The position numbers and the translations under genes are program-made. From NCBI RefSeq assembly GCF_029852145.1, contig NC_079979.1, positions 12,130,642 through 12,194,641 of the forward strand: DNA of 64,000 nt. Direction: 5' to 3'. Below the pieces are notes generated by a model. It worked only from the letters and a program-made list of their open reading frames with translations, was not told the origin of the DNA and made no database searches. The stretch's first letter is position 1, and the number at the start of each line of letters is the position of its first letter. This document shows, one piece after another, positions 43,170-54,110 of the stretch. Source of the stretch: Microplitis mediator (taxonomy: Eukaryota; Arthropoda; Insecta; Hymenoptera; Braconidae).

Positions 43170-45236
43170 TTCAAGGACACCGAAAGAGTAGAGTAGTACT
43201 GGGACAGCAAGCATGTTTGTTGCAGAGACTTTGTTTTTCCCGAAAAGTTCTGATGACCAGATTTTCCGGAGTCTCCGCCCATACTCGCTGCAGAGAGTCG
43301 TTTTGATTTTCGAGACGTCCTGCATAGAACTCCCGTCAATCCCTAGATATTTGTGCGACTCTCCGGTGTCAAGATGGTCAATGACGCTCCCATCTACTAA
43401 CTCGATATCTTCGCGCAAATCAGAGCACTTACCCTTCACCAGATTAACGACCGCGCACTTGTCCAACCCAAAAGCCATGCTGACATCCCGTGCATACTCC
43501 CCTACGATATTCAAGGCTGTCTGAAGGTGTTCCTCATCTGGAGCATATACCTTCAGATCATCCATGTAGAGTAAGTGGGTGATCGAATATTTCCGATCAT
43601 TTGGTGGGCCCACTGAGTATCCACGGGTACGGCGTAGCGCAACAGATATCGGCAGCAGTGAGATGCAAAACAGCAGCGGGCTCAGGGAATCTCCCTGGAA
43701 GACACCTCGCTTGTACTGTACAACTTCGGTCACACGTTTGTCGTTACCACATGAAATGTGGAACCGTGTTCGCCAAAGTTGCATCGTACGCTGTATGCAT
43801 CCCACTGTATCGCGATTGACCCCAAGGCATTTGAGCAAAAAGAGAATGAGCTCATGAGATGTTGAGTCGAATGCCTTACGGTAGTCAATCCAGGCCATTG
43901 ACAGGTTGCGCTGATAGTAGACCGCGTCTTGAATGACACAACGATCTACTAACAGATTCTCTTTGCAACCTGACAGGCCTCTTTTACTGCCACGTTGTTC
44001 GTATATCTGCTGCCATACAGGATCTATCTCCTGTAGAATGCGATTATTCAAGATTTTTGTGAAAATCTTATAAACCGCATTCAAACAGGTGATAGGCCTG
44101 TAGTTCTTTGGGTCGGACAAGTCACCTTTCTTAGGGATGAGCACGGTTCGCCCTTCTACAAGCCAGCACGGAATAGGTTCGCTGCCTCTGATAAACGCTG
44201 TAAAAATCCGGGCCAGATGGCTATGGGTAGAAGTAAGTTTCTTCCACCAAAATAAGTTAATGCAATCCGGACCCGGAGCAGCCCAGTTCTTACCATTATT
44301 CAGAACCAAACGAACCTCTTCCACGCTGACTTCAGGGCTCTCTTCACCAGCATTATCGTTTCGATGATGGCGACAAAATGCCTCGAAGTCGTTGAGAGCT
44401 GGAGTGTCACGACTCACGTTTGGTTGATCGCCATACAACTCGGACCGGAACGCTTCTACTCGCTCGATAGATGCGGGATCGCCGGAAACAGATGTCTTAG
44501 GTGTCAAAAAGCGTGAAGGACCTAACCGAAACAAAAAGTTATCGGTAAGCCGCTTCAGCTTTTTCTCTAGTGACTTTTTAGCAGTCACCAGAGCCCGCAA
44601 CCTGTTAAGGAAACCTTCTTTGATGTTAAGAAGATTCTCCTTATTCAGTGTGTGATGTTGATATCGTAGTCCAGCCGCAATGCGGCGGACTTTAGGCATA
44701 AATGCTTTACGAGCATTCACGTACTCAATCACACACTGAATGCGGGAGACATGTTTCCGGAGATTATCAATCTTCAGTGAAAGCTGCCCAATGCGCCCTC
44801 TCATCTTAGCCTCAGGAGAAGAAGTATTCTTTCTTGCCGGAGGTAAGAGTGAGGAAATAGCATCATAGACAGCTTGATTGATGGTGAGTAGAGTAGAATC
44901 CTTCTGAATCCGAGTCGATAGCTCGTGGTTTTCCGTGTCAAGTTGGTCTTCGCGGTAGTGTGTCTTTTTAGAGATACATACTTGTCGTCTTTCAAAATCA
45001 TTGTTGGCGTCTTCGGAAGAACGGCGTCTCTCCTGATGTAGCTGTGCTGGAAAAGACAGACGGTCAGATAGCCGTCTGTTATTCAACAGTGATTTTCGTG
45101 TTCGCCGGAGATGAGAGGCATAATCACGCAGACGTTGTTGTGAAAAATGGCCATGGTTAGGGTGCATATCGCTCCAGAGAGCATGCATCCTAGCCATGTA
45201 ACCTCTCCGCTCCGGTTCACTGTTATTATAGCACAT
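43170..45236 (-). CDS. R4/Dong copy B: N-terminal region and reverse transcriptase (5' exon-like piece)
   Basis: Open from ATG 45236 to the 693-bp insert, about 689 element-derived residues. The first 250 residues are basic and coiled-coil-like. Reverse transcriptase motifs: AAPGPDCIN (about 320; the usual Gly is Cys), IDYRKAFDSTSH (about 453), QGDSLSP (about 514) and YMDD (557-560). The frame is also open for about 60 codons upstream of the ATG, with GEQRTSFRWTEELRVDLL directly before it. This looks like conserved R4-type N-terminal sequence, so the true start may lie upstream or the first ATG may not be the native start. It has no stop or frameshift in this part. Confidence 0.88.
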
Positions 45237-45545
45237 CAGGAGATCGACTCGTAATTCCTCCGTCCACCTAAATGAAGTCCGTTGTTCGCCAAGGTCGTCA
45301 TCATTCGGAATCTCGGTGCTCCGCCCAGCTAGTGGGTAGCCCTCATCCGAGAATGGCCGGTTGTGGGGAGCACTTCTGTGTTCAGGATTATCTTGAACTC
45401 AGTTTACTTCACATTGGGGAGTTAACCCAATGCAAAGGTTGTTGTGCGCTTTGTAGGCCAGCAGATGGAAGGCCGGCCTACTTTGCCCACGATGCACCAC
45501 GGGGTTAATAGAACCCCCGCTGGCCGCACAACATGCACCGTGGGC

Positions 45546-45547
<2 letters not shown>
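45237..45547 (-). other. 5' leader of R4/Dong copy B
   Basis: GC-richer than its surroundings. The first base next to the TAA repeat is taken as the element 5' end. It holds the upstream open reading frame noted for the coding entry, bounded by a TGA about 190 bases before the ATG. Confidence 0.7.
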
Positions 45548-45582
<35 letters not shown>

Positions 45583-45583
45583 G
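45548..45583. repeat. (TTA)n between copies B and C
   Basis: The same microsatellite serves as 5' flank of copy B and 3' tail of copy C (both minus strand). Confidence 0.92.
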
Positions 45584-46080
45584 CTTTTTTAGTTAATTGC
45601 TCAGGGGGTTATCCCCGGTAGTCCGACTCTACCGAGGGCCTCACCTGAGCGCCAAATCGTAACTGCTGCGATGCTTCATCAACAAGATGATCAGCATGCG
45701 CAGCAGGCCAAGTTTCGTTGCCTTAGGAGACGGAGGAACCCGAGAATAACAGCCTTTTGCATCCGCGATGCCAGAAACTCAACTTGCGCTGAACAAGTTG
45801 GTATTCTTGCTAGTGCAGATACAAACGACTGTTTTATCCCTCCTAGGACGCTAACAATGAGGACGACAAGTTTGACACGGTAACCTGGGTGAAGTTTGCC
45901 AATTTCGAACAGGAGATCCTGATATATCTCGTGTTTGTGCTCTTCTTTAACCGTGATGTTATACTCAGCAGGAGCTGAAAACTCGATGACATAAATGTCA
46001 CGAGCGGTTTTATCGAAGAGCACAATATCAGGTTTGTTGTGATCTATTTTCCGCGTTGTTGCGAATGGCACGTTCCAATA
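45584..46080 (-). mobile_element. R4/Dong copy C, 5'-truncated to about 500 bp
   Basis: Only the endonuclease end and 3' UTR survive. Its 3' end (GTTAATTGCTCAGGGGG on plus) adjoins TTA repeat, and its truncated 5' end (CACGTTCCAATA) adjoins a 105-bp ATT repeat. It is thus flanked by target microsatellite on both sides, the expected result of target-primed insertion into TAA repeats. Confidence 0.9.
45691..46078 (-). pseudogene. Restriction-like endonuclease region of copy C
   Basis: Open frame without its own start: VPFATTRKIDHNKPDIVLFD, then DIYVIEFSAPAEYNITVKEE, LFEIGKLHPGYRVKLVVLIV, SALARIPTCSAQVEFLASRM and NLACCAC before the stop. KPDIVLFD...IEFSAP fits the PD-(D/E)xK-type active site. 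The frame is intact here, unlike copies A and B, so it documents the ancestral sequence. Confidence 0.85.
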
Positions 46081-46187
<107 letters not shown>

Positions 46188-46471
46188 TGATGAGTATTAT
46201 TATCAAAACTAAATTATTATTATTAATTATATTCAAATTATTATATAATTTTGAATGAATTACATTCTTATAAATAATAAGCAATGAAAACCAAAATTTT
46301 TTAAATGTTGTTTATTATTAAGTAAACTCAAAATCATATCTAATTAGAGATAACTTTATTATATCATTAATTCGCTATCCCGAGTCAAAATATTAAACGT
46401 AAATTGAACATTTTAAACGTAAATTGAACGTTTTTAACATAATGAACGTAAATTGAACGTTTTGAACTTAA

Positions 46472-46690
46472 ATTGAACATTTGGACAAGGACCGGCTTAT
46501 GAGGAAGGAAAGAGATCGGGAAATATAAGCACCAAACTTTATCGCAAAGTTCTCCAAACTAATTCGCAAACTGATACGTAGTATCCTTAAGGTCTTCCTC
46601 GACAACACAATCTATGATGCTGCCACCTAAACCAAGAACATTAAATTGAAGACTGACACTGCCATGAGGTTGCCTAATTAAAAATGATTT
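46472..46690 (-). other. Coding-like segment in the left arm (frame broken)
   Basis: Inverted copy of 52880-53086. On this side the frame contains stops (for example GCGAATTAGTTTGG), so if it ever coded it no longer does. Confidence 0.35.
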
Positions 46691-46699
46691 GAAATTATT

Positions 46700-47173
46700 A
46701 TTGAAGTCGTTTGGACGCAACTTAAACCTTGAATAACTTTCGAAGGAGTGAATTTAGCAAAAATTGTTAAGAGACTTTTTTTGAAGAGCATTTAATTTCC
46801 TTTAAGAATATTTGTTGCCTTTTTTCGGAAACTGATTTTCACATTAATTACAAAATTTCAAAGTTGAACAATCAAATCGTAAAATCATACCAATGTTTAA
46901 GGCATGATTATATGGAAACGGATCATCTGACAAAAATTCGAATCTGATTTTAATTTCCTGCAAGAAATGTATTCAAGCCTATTTTGGTAATCTGGATTGT
47001 TTGAGAGTTATGAGACAAAAACCCGCTCATTCAAAAAAATTCAAAAATCGCAATGATTAATGCCAATATTAAGGGCTCAAGTTTTCAGAATAATTTTTTA
47101 TTGTCATCCCAAATAATATTTTCACAGTATCGTTAAAACAAAAAATATTTGTTTTTTTTTTGGCCCAATCTAA
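46700..47173. repeat. Single arm of a TAGACTGGGCC-type inverted-repeat element
   Basis: Homologous to the right arm 10584-11045 (CTTTCGAAGGAGTGAATTTAG, TTTTTTGGCCCAATCTA). The partner arm is missing. Confidence 0.65.
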
Positions 47174-47175
47174 TA

Positions 47176-48965
47176 CACTTATCCAAAAAATTAAAGGAAC
47201 AAGAAAATTTTATAAATTTTTTAGTGATTTTTGGAAAGCTGTATTTTCGTGAAAAATGATCGTATCGAAAAAATAAAAAAAGCAAATTGAAGCTTGAAAT
47301 CTCTAGTTTGAAGATCTTTCAGCAAAATATTTTTTTGAGCCACGGTTTTTGCGGAATCAGAAGAAAAAGGTCGAGACAAAATTTTTCTAAATTTTTTGGT
47401 TTTGTTTTTTAGGTCTACGGGGCCGGGAAAAATTTTTCCAAAAAAACGAATTCATGACTTGTTTAGAAAATTCATTCAGCTACAATTTGCTTTTTTTTGT
47501 TTCTCTGTACGACAATTTTCTGCTGAGATATCAGCCTTCAAATGAAAAAGGATCCTTTTGTCCTTGATTATTGATATCTCAGCAAGAAATGGTCACACAG
47601 TAATTTAAAGGGCAGTTCAATAAACTTGAATAAATCCCCTACAAGCTCCATTTTTGATTTTTGAAAAAAAAAAATTTTTTTTCATCCTTGATATCCATTT
47701 GAAAAACCTTTAAAAAATGGCCATTTTCTGGTTTTTTAGTCGACTCATCGCTACTCTGCAAATATTGATAAAAAAAAAATAATGTTGCCAGGTAATTTTA
47801 CAGCTTAATGTACCCCCAAAAACTCTGGAAGTTTTCAGATTGATCCATTGAACCGTTTGTCCGGTCCGATTGCTCAAAGTTTTACGAAACAATTAAAGGA
47901 ACAAGTTTTGTTCCTTAATTTATGTAATCATTACCAAAATGAAAAAAATAATTTTTTTTTTATTTTCTTTCATTTTTGCGTTAGTTATTCAGTAAATGTA
48001 AGGTAAAGAGGAAAAAAAAAAAATTTTTTTCAAAAAACGAGACCGAACAAGAATTTTTTCCAATTTTTTTTTTTTATGTTTTATTCGGGGGGTTATTTTT
48101 TTTCTCGTTTTTCGGAGAAAAATTTTTTTTTTTTCTTTACCTTACATTTACTGAATAACTAACGCAAAAATGAAAGAAAATCCGAAAAAAATCGATTTTT
48201 TCATTTTGATAACGATTACACAGATTAAGGAACAAAACTTGTTCCTTTAATTGTTTTGTAAAACTTTGAGCAATCGGACCGGACAAACGGTTCAATGGAT
48301 CAATCTGAAAACTTCCAGAGTTTTTGGGGGTACATTAAGCTGTAAAATTACCTGGCAACATTATTTTTTTTATCAATATTTGCAGAGTAGCGATGAGTCG
48401 ACTAAAAAACCAGAAAATGGCCATTTTTTAAAGGTTTTTCAAATGGATATCAAGGATGAAAAAAAATTTTTTTTTTTCAAAAATCAAAAATGGAGCTTGT
48501 AGGGGATTTATTCAAGTTTATTGAACTGCCCTTTAAATTACTGTGTGACCATTTCTTGCTGAGATATCAATAATCAAGGACAAAAGGATCCTTTTTCATT
48601 TGAAGGCTGATATCTCAGCAGCAAATTGTCGTACAGAGAAACAAAGAAAAGCAAATTGTAGCTGAATAAATTTTCTAAACAAGCCATGAATTCGTTTTTT
48701 TGGAAAAATTTTTCCCGGCCCCGTAGACCTAAAAAACAAAACCAAAAAATTTAGAAAAATTTTGTCTCGACCTTTTTCTTCTGATTCCGCAAAAACCGTG
48801 GCTCAAAAAAATATTTTGCTGAAAGATCTTCAAACTAGAGATTTCAAGCTTCAATTTGCTTTTTTTATTTTTTCGATACGATTATTTTTCACGAAAATAC
48901 AGCCTTCCAAAAATCACTAAAAAATTTATAAAATTTTCTTGTTCCTTTAATTTTTTGGATAAGTG
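47176..48965. mobile_element. 1,790-bp near-perfect palindromic element, TA duplication
   Basis: Ends CACTTATCCAAAAAATTAAA and complement. Flanks are TA (47174-47175) and TA (48966-48967). Arms of about 890 bp mirror each other around 48070. A frame of about 60 codons (TLSNRTGQTVQWINLKTSRV) appears on opposite strands in both arms only because of the symmetry. It is organised like 15504-17519. Confidence 0.9.
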
Positions 48966-48998
48966 TATATATAATATATATTATATATACATATATAT

Positions 48999-51361
48999 TA
49001 GGGTGGTTCGTTTCTGAGCAATATCTTTTTTTACAAGGTGCTGACTCAAAATCTTGTTGAATATGTAGAAAAAAAAATTTGGTCAAAATTTGAGCCCTTA
49101 ACTAATATTTTTAGAGGTCGTCAATTTATTTTCCAGTTCTCCCATCCAATTAACATACAAAAATAAGTTTTTTACACTTTTCTTCACCGCAACCTGTGAA
49201 AAAATCTTATATCTACTTAGACCATAATTTATTCTTATAGAGCATAAAATTCTTTGAAAAAAAGACTTTTACGAAAAAATTGTCTGACCAATATTTTTAT
49301 TACGTAATTAGTCCTGAATGTGCGTTTATATAAAAAGATATCTTTCATTTTATTCGAGGGCTAAACTGTTGACTCTATGAACAAAACGTCAAATGACAAT
49401 TTTGTAGGGCTCATTGAGCTTCACAAATTTGTTGTGTGGGACTCAATTCTGTTATCAATAGCTCAACAGCTATGAGCTATTGAATATCCCTAGTAGCAAT
49501 TTTGTCAAAGCCTTGTACCAGCCTGGATCAAGATACTTTAAAAAGATTTTCGATCAAGAATTGTACAAGAATTGGTCCAGATTCTTGATCAAGATTATTG
49601 GTCAAGACTTGAGCCAGACTGTAGTCAGAATTTGTCAAGAATTTGACCAGAAATCTGGAGCTGTCTATTGCTAAACTTTGGGACTATCCTATATAGAAGT
49701 TCTCATTCTACATTAGTTCCATTTATAATACTGTAGTCGAGAAATGAGTTCTCTGTCGAAAATGAATCTAGTTTTTTTAAAAATGCGAGCGACAGCTTAT
49801 TGAATTCGTCATTAAATTTGACAAGACATTTTTTTTTACAAATAAAAATAGCAATTTTTATAAGTCAAAATCAAATAGAAAAAACGAGAGACTCTGATTA
49901 TTATCAATAACTCAAAAATTAATAGAGGAAGCGTAAAATTAAAAAACGATTATTAAAGAAGAAGCAATTTTCTATTTGTCACAACTTTCGGAATTCTATT
50001 CCCATTTTTTATAATTTTAAGTATTCATCTTAATCTATTCAAAAACTTCCGAAATTTTTTAAGTGCTAGAAAATTCTGAAAATCAATTTTTCTAGACATT
50101 ACTACAAACTCAATGCGTAATTTTAAAAAAATAACATTTTTAAACTTGTTGACTCAACTATAAATAAGAACCACTGCAATACTATACTTTTTACATTCAA
50201 GTGGAAAGGAGGGAAATAGGTGCGCGCTCGTCGTCTTTTGCGTTTCTCGCGCAAGTCTATGTCAAAACTCTGGGTCAAGAATCTGGTCAAATTCTGGTCA
50301 CAGACTGGCCCAAGTCTGCAGCCAGTCTGGATAAAGATTCTTGATCAAGTGTCTTGGTCGAGAATTGTACAATTCTTTACAAAGTGCTTCTTCAAGTATC
50401 TTGCCAAAGAATCTTGCCCAATTCCATTGCTACTAGGGATAAATTTCAAATAAAACTATTAATAAAAACAAGTTTAAGTTTAAAAATTCTTTGAAGAAAA
50501 AATTTCGCTAGCTGCTTTAAGAGCACAGTGGAGTTTTTAAGACCAACTCATACTAAGAAAACTCAAATTAAAAACGTATACAAATTATTATAAAACATAA
50601 GCTATAATGAATTATCAATAGAATAAAGTTATTGATTATAATAACTATTATGAATAAATTTCATAGTGATTGAATTAAGCTAAAAAAATGACTTTATTCA
50701 TTTTTTAGATAGTTTCCATTAACACAAAAGTAGTATGAGTTGACGTTAAAAATTCCACGGTGCTCTAACAGCAGCTAGTGAAATTTTTCTTTAAAGAATT
50801 TTAAACTTAAACTCGTTTTCATTAATATTTTTATTTGAAATTTATATTTAATAGCTTTTGAGCTATTAGATATGCATAGTTATGCATAACTGTTGAGCTA
50901 TTGAGTACAGAATTGAGCCCTACACAACATATTTGTGAAGCTCAATGAGCCCTACAAAATTGTCATTTGACTTTTGTTCGTAAAGTCAACAGTTTAGCCC
51001 TCGAATACAATTAAAGAAAAATTTTTATATAAATGCACATTCAAGACTAATTACGTAATAAGAATATTCGTCAGACAATTTTTTCGTAAACGACTTTTTT
51101 TTAGAGAATTTCATGTTCTATAAGAATAAATTATGATCTAAGTAGAAATAAAGTTTCTTCACAGGTTGCGGTGAAGAAAAGTGTAAAAAACTTATTTTTG
51201 TATGTTATTTGGATGGGAAAACTGGCAAATGAATTGGCGACCTTTAAAAATAGTAGTTAAGGGCTAAAATTTTGACCAAATTTTTTTTTTCAACATATTC
51301 TACAAAATTTTGAGTCAGCACCTTGAAAAAGAAAATATTGCTCTGAAACGAACCACCCTCA
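48999..51361. mobile_element. Long inverted-repeat element (TAGGGTGGTTCG), with nested CCC element
   Basis: The arms 48999-49450 and about 50880-51361 are reverse complements (GGTGGTTCGTTTCTGAGCAA on the left). It is flanked by TA-rich repeats. The nested element 49488-50438 and AT-rich sequence fill the middle. Confidence 0.75.
49488..50438. mobile_element. 951-bp CCC...GGG TIR element with TTGGTCAAGA arrays, AT duplication
   Basis: The ends CCCTAGTAGCAAT and complement pair exactly. Flanks are AT (49486-49487) and AT (50439-50440). Arms contain GATCAAGA, TGGTCAAGACTTG, CCAGACT and TTGGTCGAGAATTG motifs. No coding. Confidence 0.85.
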
Positions 51362-51829
51362 TATATATATTACATACAGATCTATAATATATATACATAT
51401 ATTGTCCAATATATTATAGACCCCCGATGAAAAAAGATTTTGTCTAATCATATATGATCATATATGTTCATACATGTGATCATATATGATTATATATAAT
51501 CATATATGAAGTTATATTTAATCATGCATGATTATATATAAGTCTATATATAATTAGATCTGATCAGATCTAATAGAACAAGTCTATATATGATCAGATC
51601 ATAAGGATATGCGAAAGTAATATTTTACTGAAATGACAATAATTGAGTGATAAAAAAATACAAAACCTAATTCACACTATTAGTTACATATTATCAGTTA
51701 ATGTTCGAAATTCTTGAGCGCCGTTTAAATATTTAAATTTTGGGCTGAAATTTTCAGCATAGTCATGATTTTACAAGTATAAACTATTGCTGCTACGAGA
51801 AAAAAAAAATTTTTAAATAAAATTCCGAA
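51362..51829. repeat. AT-rich ATCATATATGAT array, start CCCCGATGAAAAAAG
   Basis: From 51421 a CCCCGATGAAAAAAGATTTT start like that at 32439 is followed by ATCATATATGATC/TATATAATCATA palindromic motifs (to about 51600). No right terminus was found, so the element is partial. Confidence 0.45.
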
Positions 51830-52770
51830 TTTCGATCATTTTTGATATTTTCAAAATTCGTGAGCGACCTCTTAAAAATTTTTTATCGAGCTGATTTTTG
51901 GAGAGGCTTCTTAAAACATCGTAAACCAACAAATTTTCATGCGAGATCAAAAAAAAAAATCTGTCTATCGGTTGACCCTGCGGGCCAGCCCTCAAACTTC
52001 CCGCTGTTTTCGAGCTCCTTGAGCTCGAAAACTTTGTCGTGAATACATTTTCGAGCTCGAAAATACTTTTGTATGCCATTCTTTTCGAAAAAAATAGTGT
52101 TTTACCATTTGTTCTCCAACGATATCTCTCAAACGAATAAACCGATTGAGACGGTTGAGGCGGCAATCGACGCGTTTCATTAAGTTCTAAAGCTGATCAA
52201 ATTTAAAATTCGATTTATCAAGTCGTTTTTGAGATATTTAAAAAAAAAATTAAAAATTTTTTTTTTTTTAATTCTTTCGACAACGGTTTCTCTTGAACAA
52301 ATAATCTGATTTTGATAGTTGAGGTGGCATTCGACGTGGCTTACAAATCTCTAGAGCCCAGTCGATTTTGAAATCAGTCCATCGAGCACATTAAAAGTTA
52401 TCCGAAAAAAACATTTTTGAAAAAATTTTATTTTTGGAATATCTCTGAACAACTCCTACCGATCAAGCTCACTTTCTCACAGCTTCAAGATATTGACAAG
52501 CCACGTCAAATGAAACCTTAAAGTTCAAAATCGGTTCATCCGTTCAAAAGATACACGTACTTACGTACATACATACATACATACATACACTCGGACATCA
52601 TCTTGAAATTAGTCAGAATAGCTTCCTAGGACCTCAAAACGTCGACATCTGATGAAAATTCGATTTTCGTAAATCGGACCGAAACCAATAACTTCCCGAA
52701 TTTTTGAAAATTTTCAATTTTCTTGGCGGGAAGTTAAAAAAAATAGTCAGTTTTTTTGCGCCACCCTAAT
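51830..52770 (+). repeat. Dispersed repeat (ACTCGGACATCAT / GCGGGAAGTT family), copy 3
   Basis: Same markers and order as 8655-9465 (CTGTCTATCGGTTGACCCTG, ACTCGGACATCAT, GACCTCAAAACGTCGACATC, GGCGGGAAGTT). A short (CATA)n occurs at 52565-52592. It ends GCGCCACCCTAATATAT. Confidence 0.75.
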
Positions 52771-52879
52771 ATATATTTAATTCTATGTATTATTACGTAC
52801 AATCATATGCAATTATATATGATCTCATATATAATCATTTATATTCAATTATAATAATTTAAAATCATTTTTAATCAAG

Positions 52880-53086
52880 CAACCTCATGGCAGTGTCAGT
52901 CTTCAATTTTATGTTCTTGGTTTAGGTGGCAGCATCATAGATTGTGTTGTCGAGGAAGACCTTGAGGATACTACGTATCTTTTTGCGAATCAGTCTAAAG
53001 AACTTTGCGATAAAGTTTTTGGTGCTTTCATTTCCCTATCTCTGTTCTTCCTCATAAGCCGGTCATTGTCCAAATGTTCAATTTGA
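52880..53086 (+). other. Coding-like segment in the right arm of the 6,777-bp element
   Basis: Open frame of 68 codons without ATG start: QPHGSVSLQFYVLGLGGSII, DCVVEEDLEDTTYLF, ANQSKELCDKVFGAF, then a hydrophobic SLSLFFLIS before a stop at 53084-53086. Its inverted partner lies at 46472-46690. Amino-acid composition is protein-like, but I do not recognise a family. It could be a captured host exon or a relic of the element's own gene. Confidence 0.35.
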
Positions 53087-53644
53087 GTTCAAAACGTTCA
53101 ATTTACGTTCATTACGTTAAAAACGTTCAACTTACGTTTAATATTTTGAGTCGGGATCTTTTAGACATCAGACAAATGTTATCTTTTTGATACCTTCTCG
53201 AAGAGATCTAAAAGATATCAGTAGGTGGCCCGAGTAAAAACAGAATTCCGCCGCACCACCGCCGCAACACCGCTGCACGGCTTTTTAAGCGCCGCACCAC
53301 CGCTGCACTACAGCCGTGACAATTCCGATTATTTTATAAATGCCGCACCACCGCCGTGACAACTAAAGAATTTATCTATTCGCTGCACTACCGCCGCACC
53401 ACCGCCGTGACGACTAAAGATTTATCTATTCGCTGCACCACCGCCGCACCACCGCCGTGACAACCCGAGTAAAAATGAAATTATTATTTTTACGAAAAAA
53501 TTATAAATTTTTATCGACCGCCGCACCACCGCTGCACCACTACCGCACCATAGCTGTGATATTTTGTTGTAAATTATTTTTGATTACTGATTTAAAAGTG
53601 ATATATTCTTTTCAATCTCATATAGCACAATAAAACTTAGTTTA

Positions 53645-53798
53645 GCACCATTTAAATATAGTGGAAACCTAAACATGCAAACATGCAAATAACCTTCTCA
53701 ATAAGACAATTAATAGATAAATTGAGAAAAATATAGATAGCCCGAACTGGGAATCGAACCCAGACCAATTCGGTATCGCGCCGAGTGCTCTACCAGTC
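53645..53798 (-). repeat. tRNA-bearing repeat unit, truncated copy
   Basis: Matches 21077-21230 (ATTTAAATATAGTGGAAACC ... GCCGAGTGCTCTACCAG) and stops inside the tRNA-like part, before its box A end. Confidence 0.75.
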
Positions 53799-53803
53799 AC
53801 TGT

Positions 53804-53877
53804 CGGTAGCGTAGCCTAGTCGTTAAAGCGTCGGTCTTTCGTGGGTAAGGTCCCGGGTTCGAATCCTACTAAATCGT
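53804..53877 (+). tRNA. Second tRNA-like sequence (probably a relic)
   Basis: GTAGCCTAGTCGTTAAAGCG (box A-like), TCGGTCTTTCGTGGGTAAGG (anticodon-arm-like) and GGGTTCGAATCC (perfect box B consensus). The acceptor stem is not convincing. It is joined head-on to the truncated tRNA repeat. Confidence 0.4.
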
Positions 53878-54000
53878 GTGCGTTTGGTTGATATTTATAG
53901 CGTTTTTTCCCTAAATTAAAAATTTCTACGGTAGTGGTGTGGCGGTTGATAAAAATTTATAATTTTTTCGTAAAAATAATAATTTCATTTTTACTCAGGG

Positions 54001-54110
54001 GCGCATTAGATATCTTCGGGATATCTTTATGTTATCTTTAAGATAAGTCTTAAAGTTATTAGATCCAAAAAATGTTATCTTTATGAGATCTTTATGATAA
54101 CTTTTCGCCC
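54001..54110. repeat. AGATATC/TTTATGATATC motif array
   Basis: Repeats such as TTAGATATCTTCGGGATATC and GTTATCTTTATGAGATC, also seen at 53156-53228. Likely an AT-rich element split by the 53229-54000 insertion. Confidence 0.5.

Larger units (their letters stand above)
34206..45547 (-). mobile_element. R4/Dong-type retrotransposon copy B, near full length, twice interrupted
   Basis: The pieces 43170-45547, 42063-42474 and 34206-35085 (5' to 3' on the minus strand) join into one element of about 3.7 kb. The 5' end (TGCCCACGGTGCATGTTGTG) directly abuts TAA repeat at 45548, and the 3' end (GGGGGTTATCCCC on plus) abuts TTA repeat at 34200. The interruptions 35086-42060 and 42475-43167 each show a 2-bp duplication when compared with copy A. 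Length and both intact ends suggest full-length integration followed by transposon bombardment. Confidence 0.88.
46379..53155. mobile_element. 6,777-bp CCC...GGG TIR element with AAATTGAACGTTTT arrays, AT duplication
   Basis: Ends CCCGAGTCAAAATATTAAACG and complement, closely related to the 35086 element. Flanks are AT (46377-46378) and AT (53156-53157). Arms of about 300 bp (46379-46690 and 52862-53155) include TTGAACGTTTT arrays and a non-repetitive stretch shared in inverted orientation. The interior holds nested palindromes, a CCC-type element and a dispersed repeat. No transposase is seen. Confidence 0.82.
53229..54000. mobile_element. CCC...GGG TIR element with GCCGCACCACC arrays
   Basis: The left end CCCGAGTAAAAACAGAATT and the complement of the right end (CCCTGAGTAAAAATGAAATT) pair. 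Flanks are GG and GC, not identical. The left half is a GC-rich array of CCGCACCACCGCCGTGAC motifs (53250-53560). A truncated tRNA repeat and a second tRNA-like sequence sit in the middle. It is surrounded by AGATATCTTTATG-motif sequence (53156-53228 and 54001-54110). Confidence 0.65.

Noticed and set aside
42063..45236. Two separate genes for the reverse transcriptase pieces
   Set aside because: Comparison with copy A shows one coding region split by a 693-bp insertion with CA duplication.
47710..48502. Identical 60-80 codon frames on opposite strands
   Set aside because: They mirror each other because the element is palindromic; there is no start context or family similarity.
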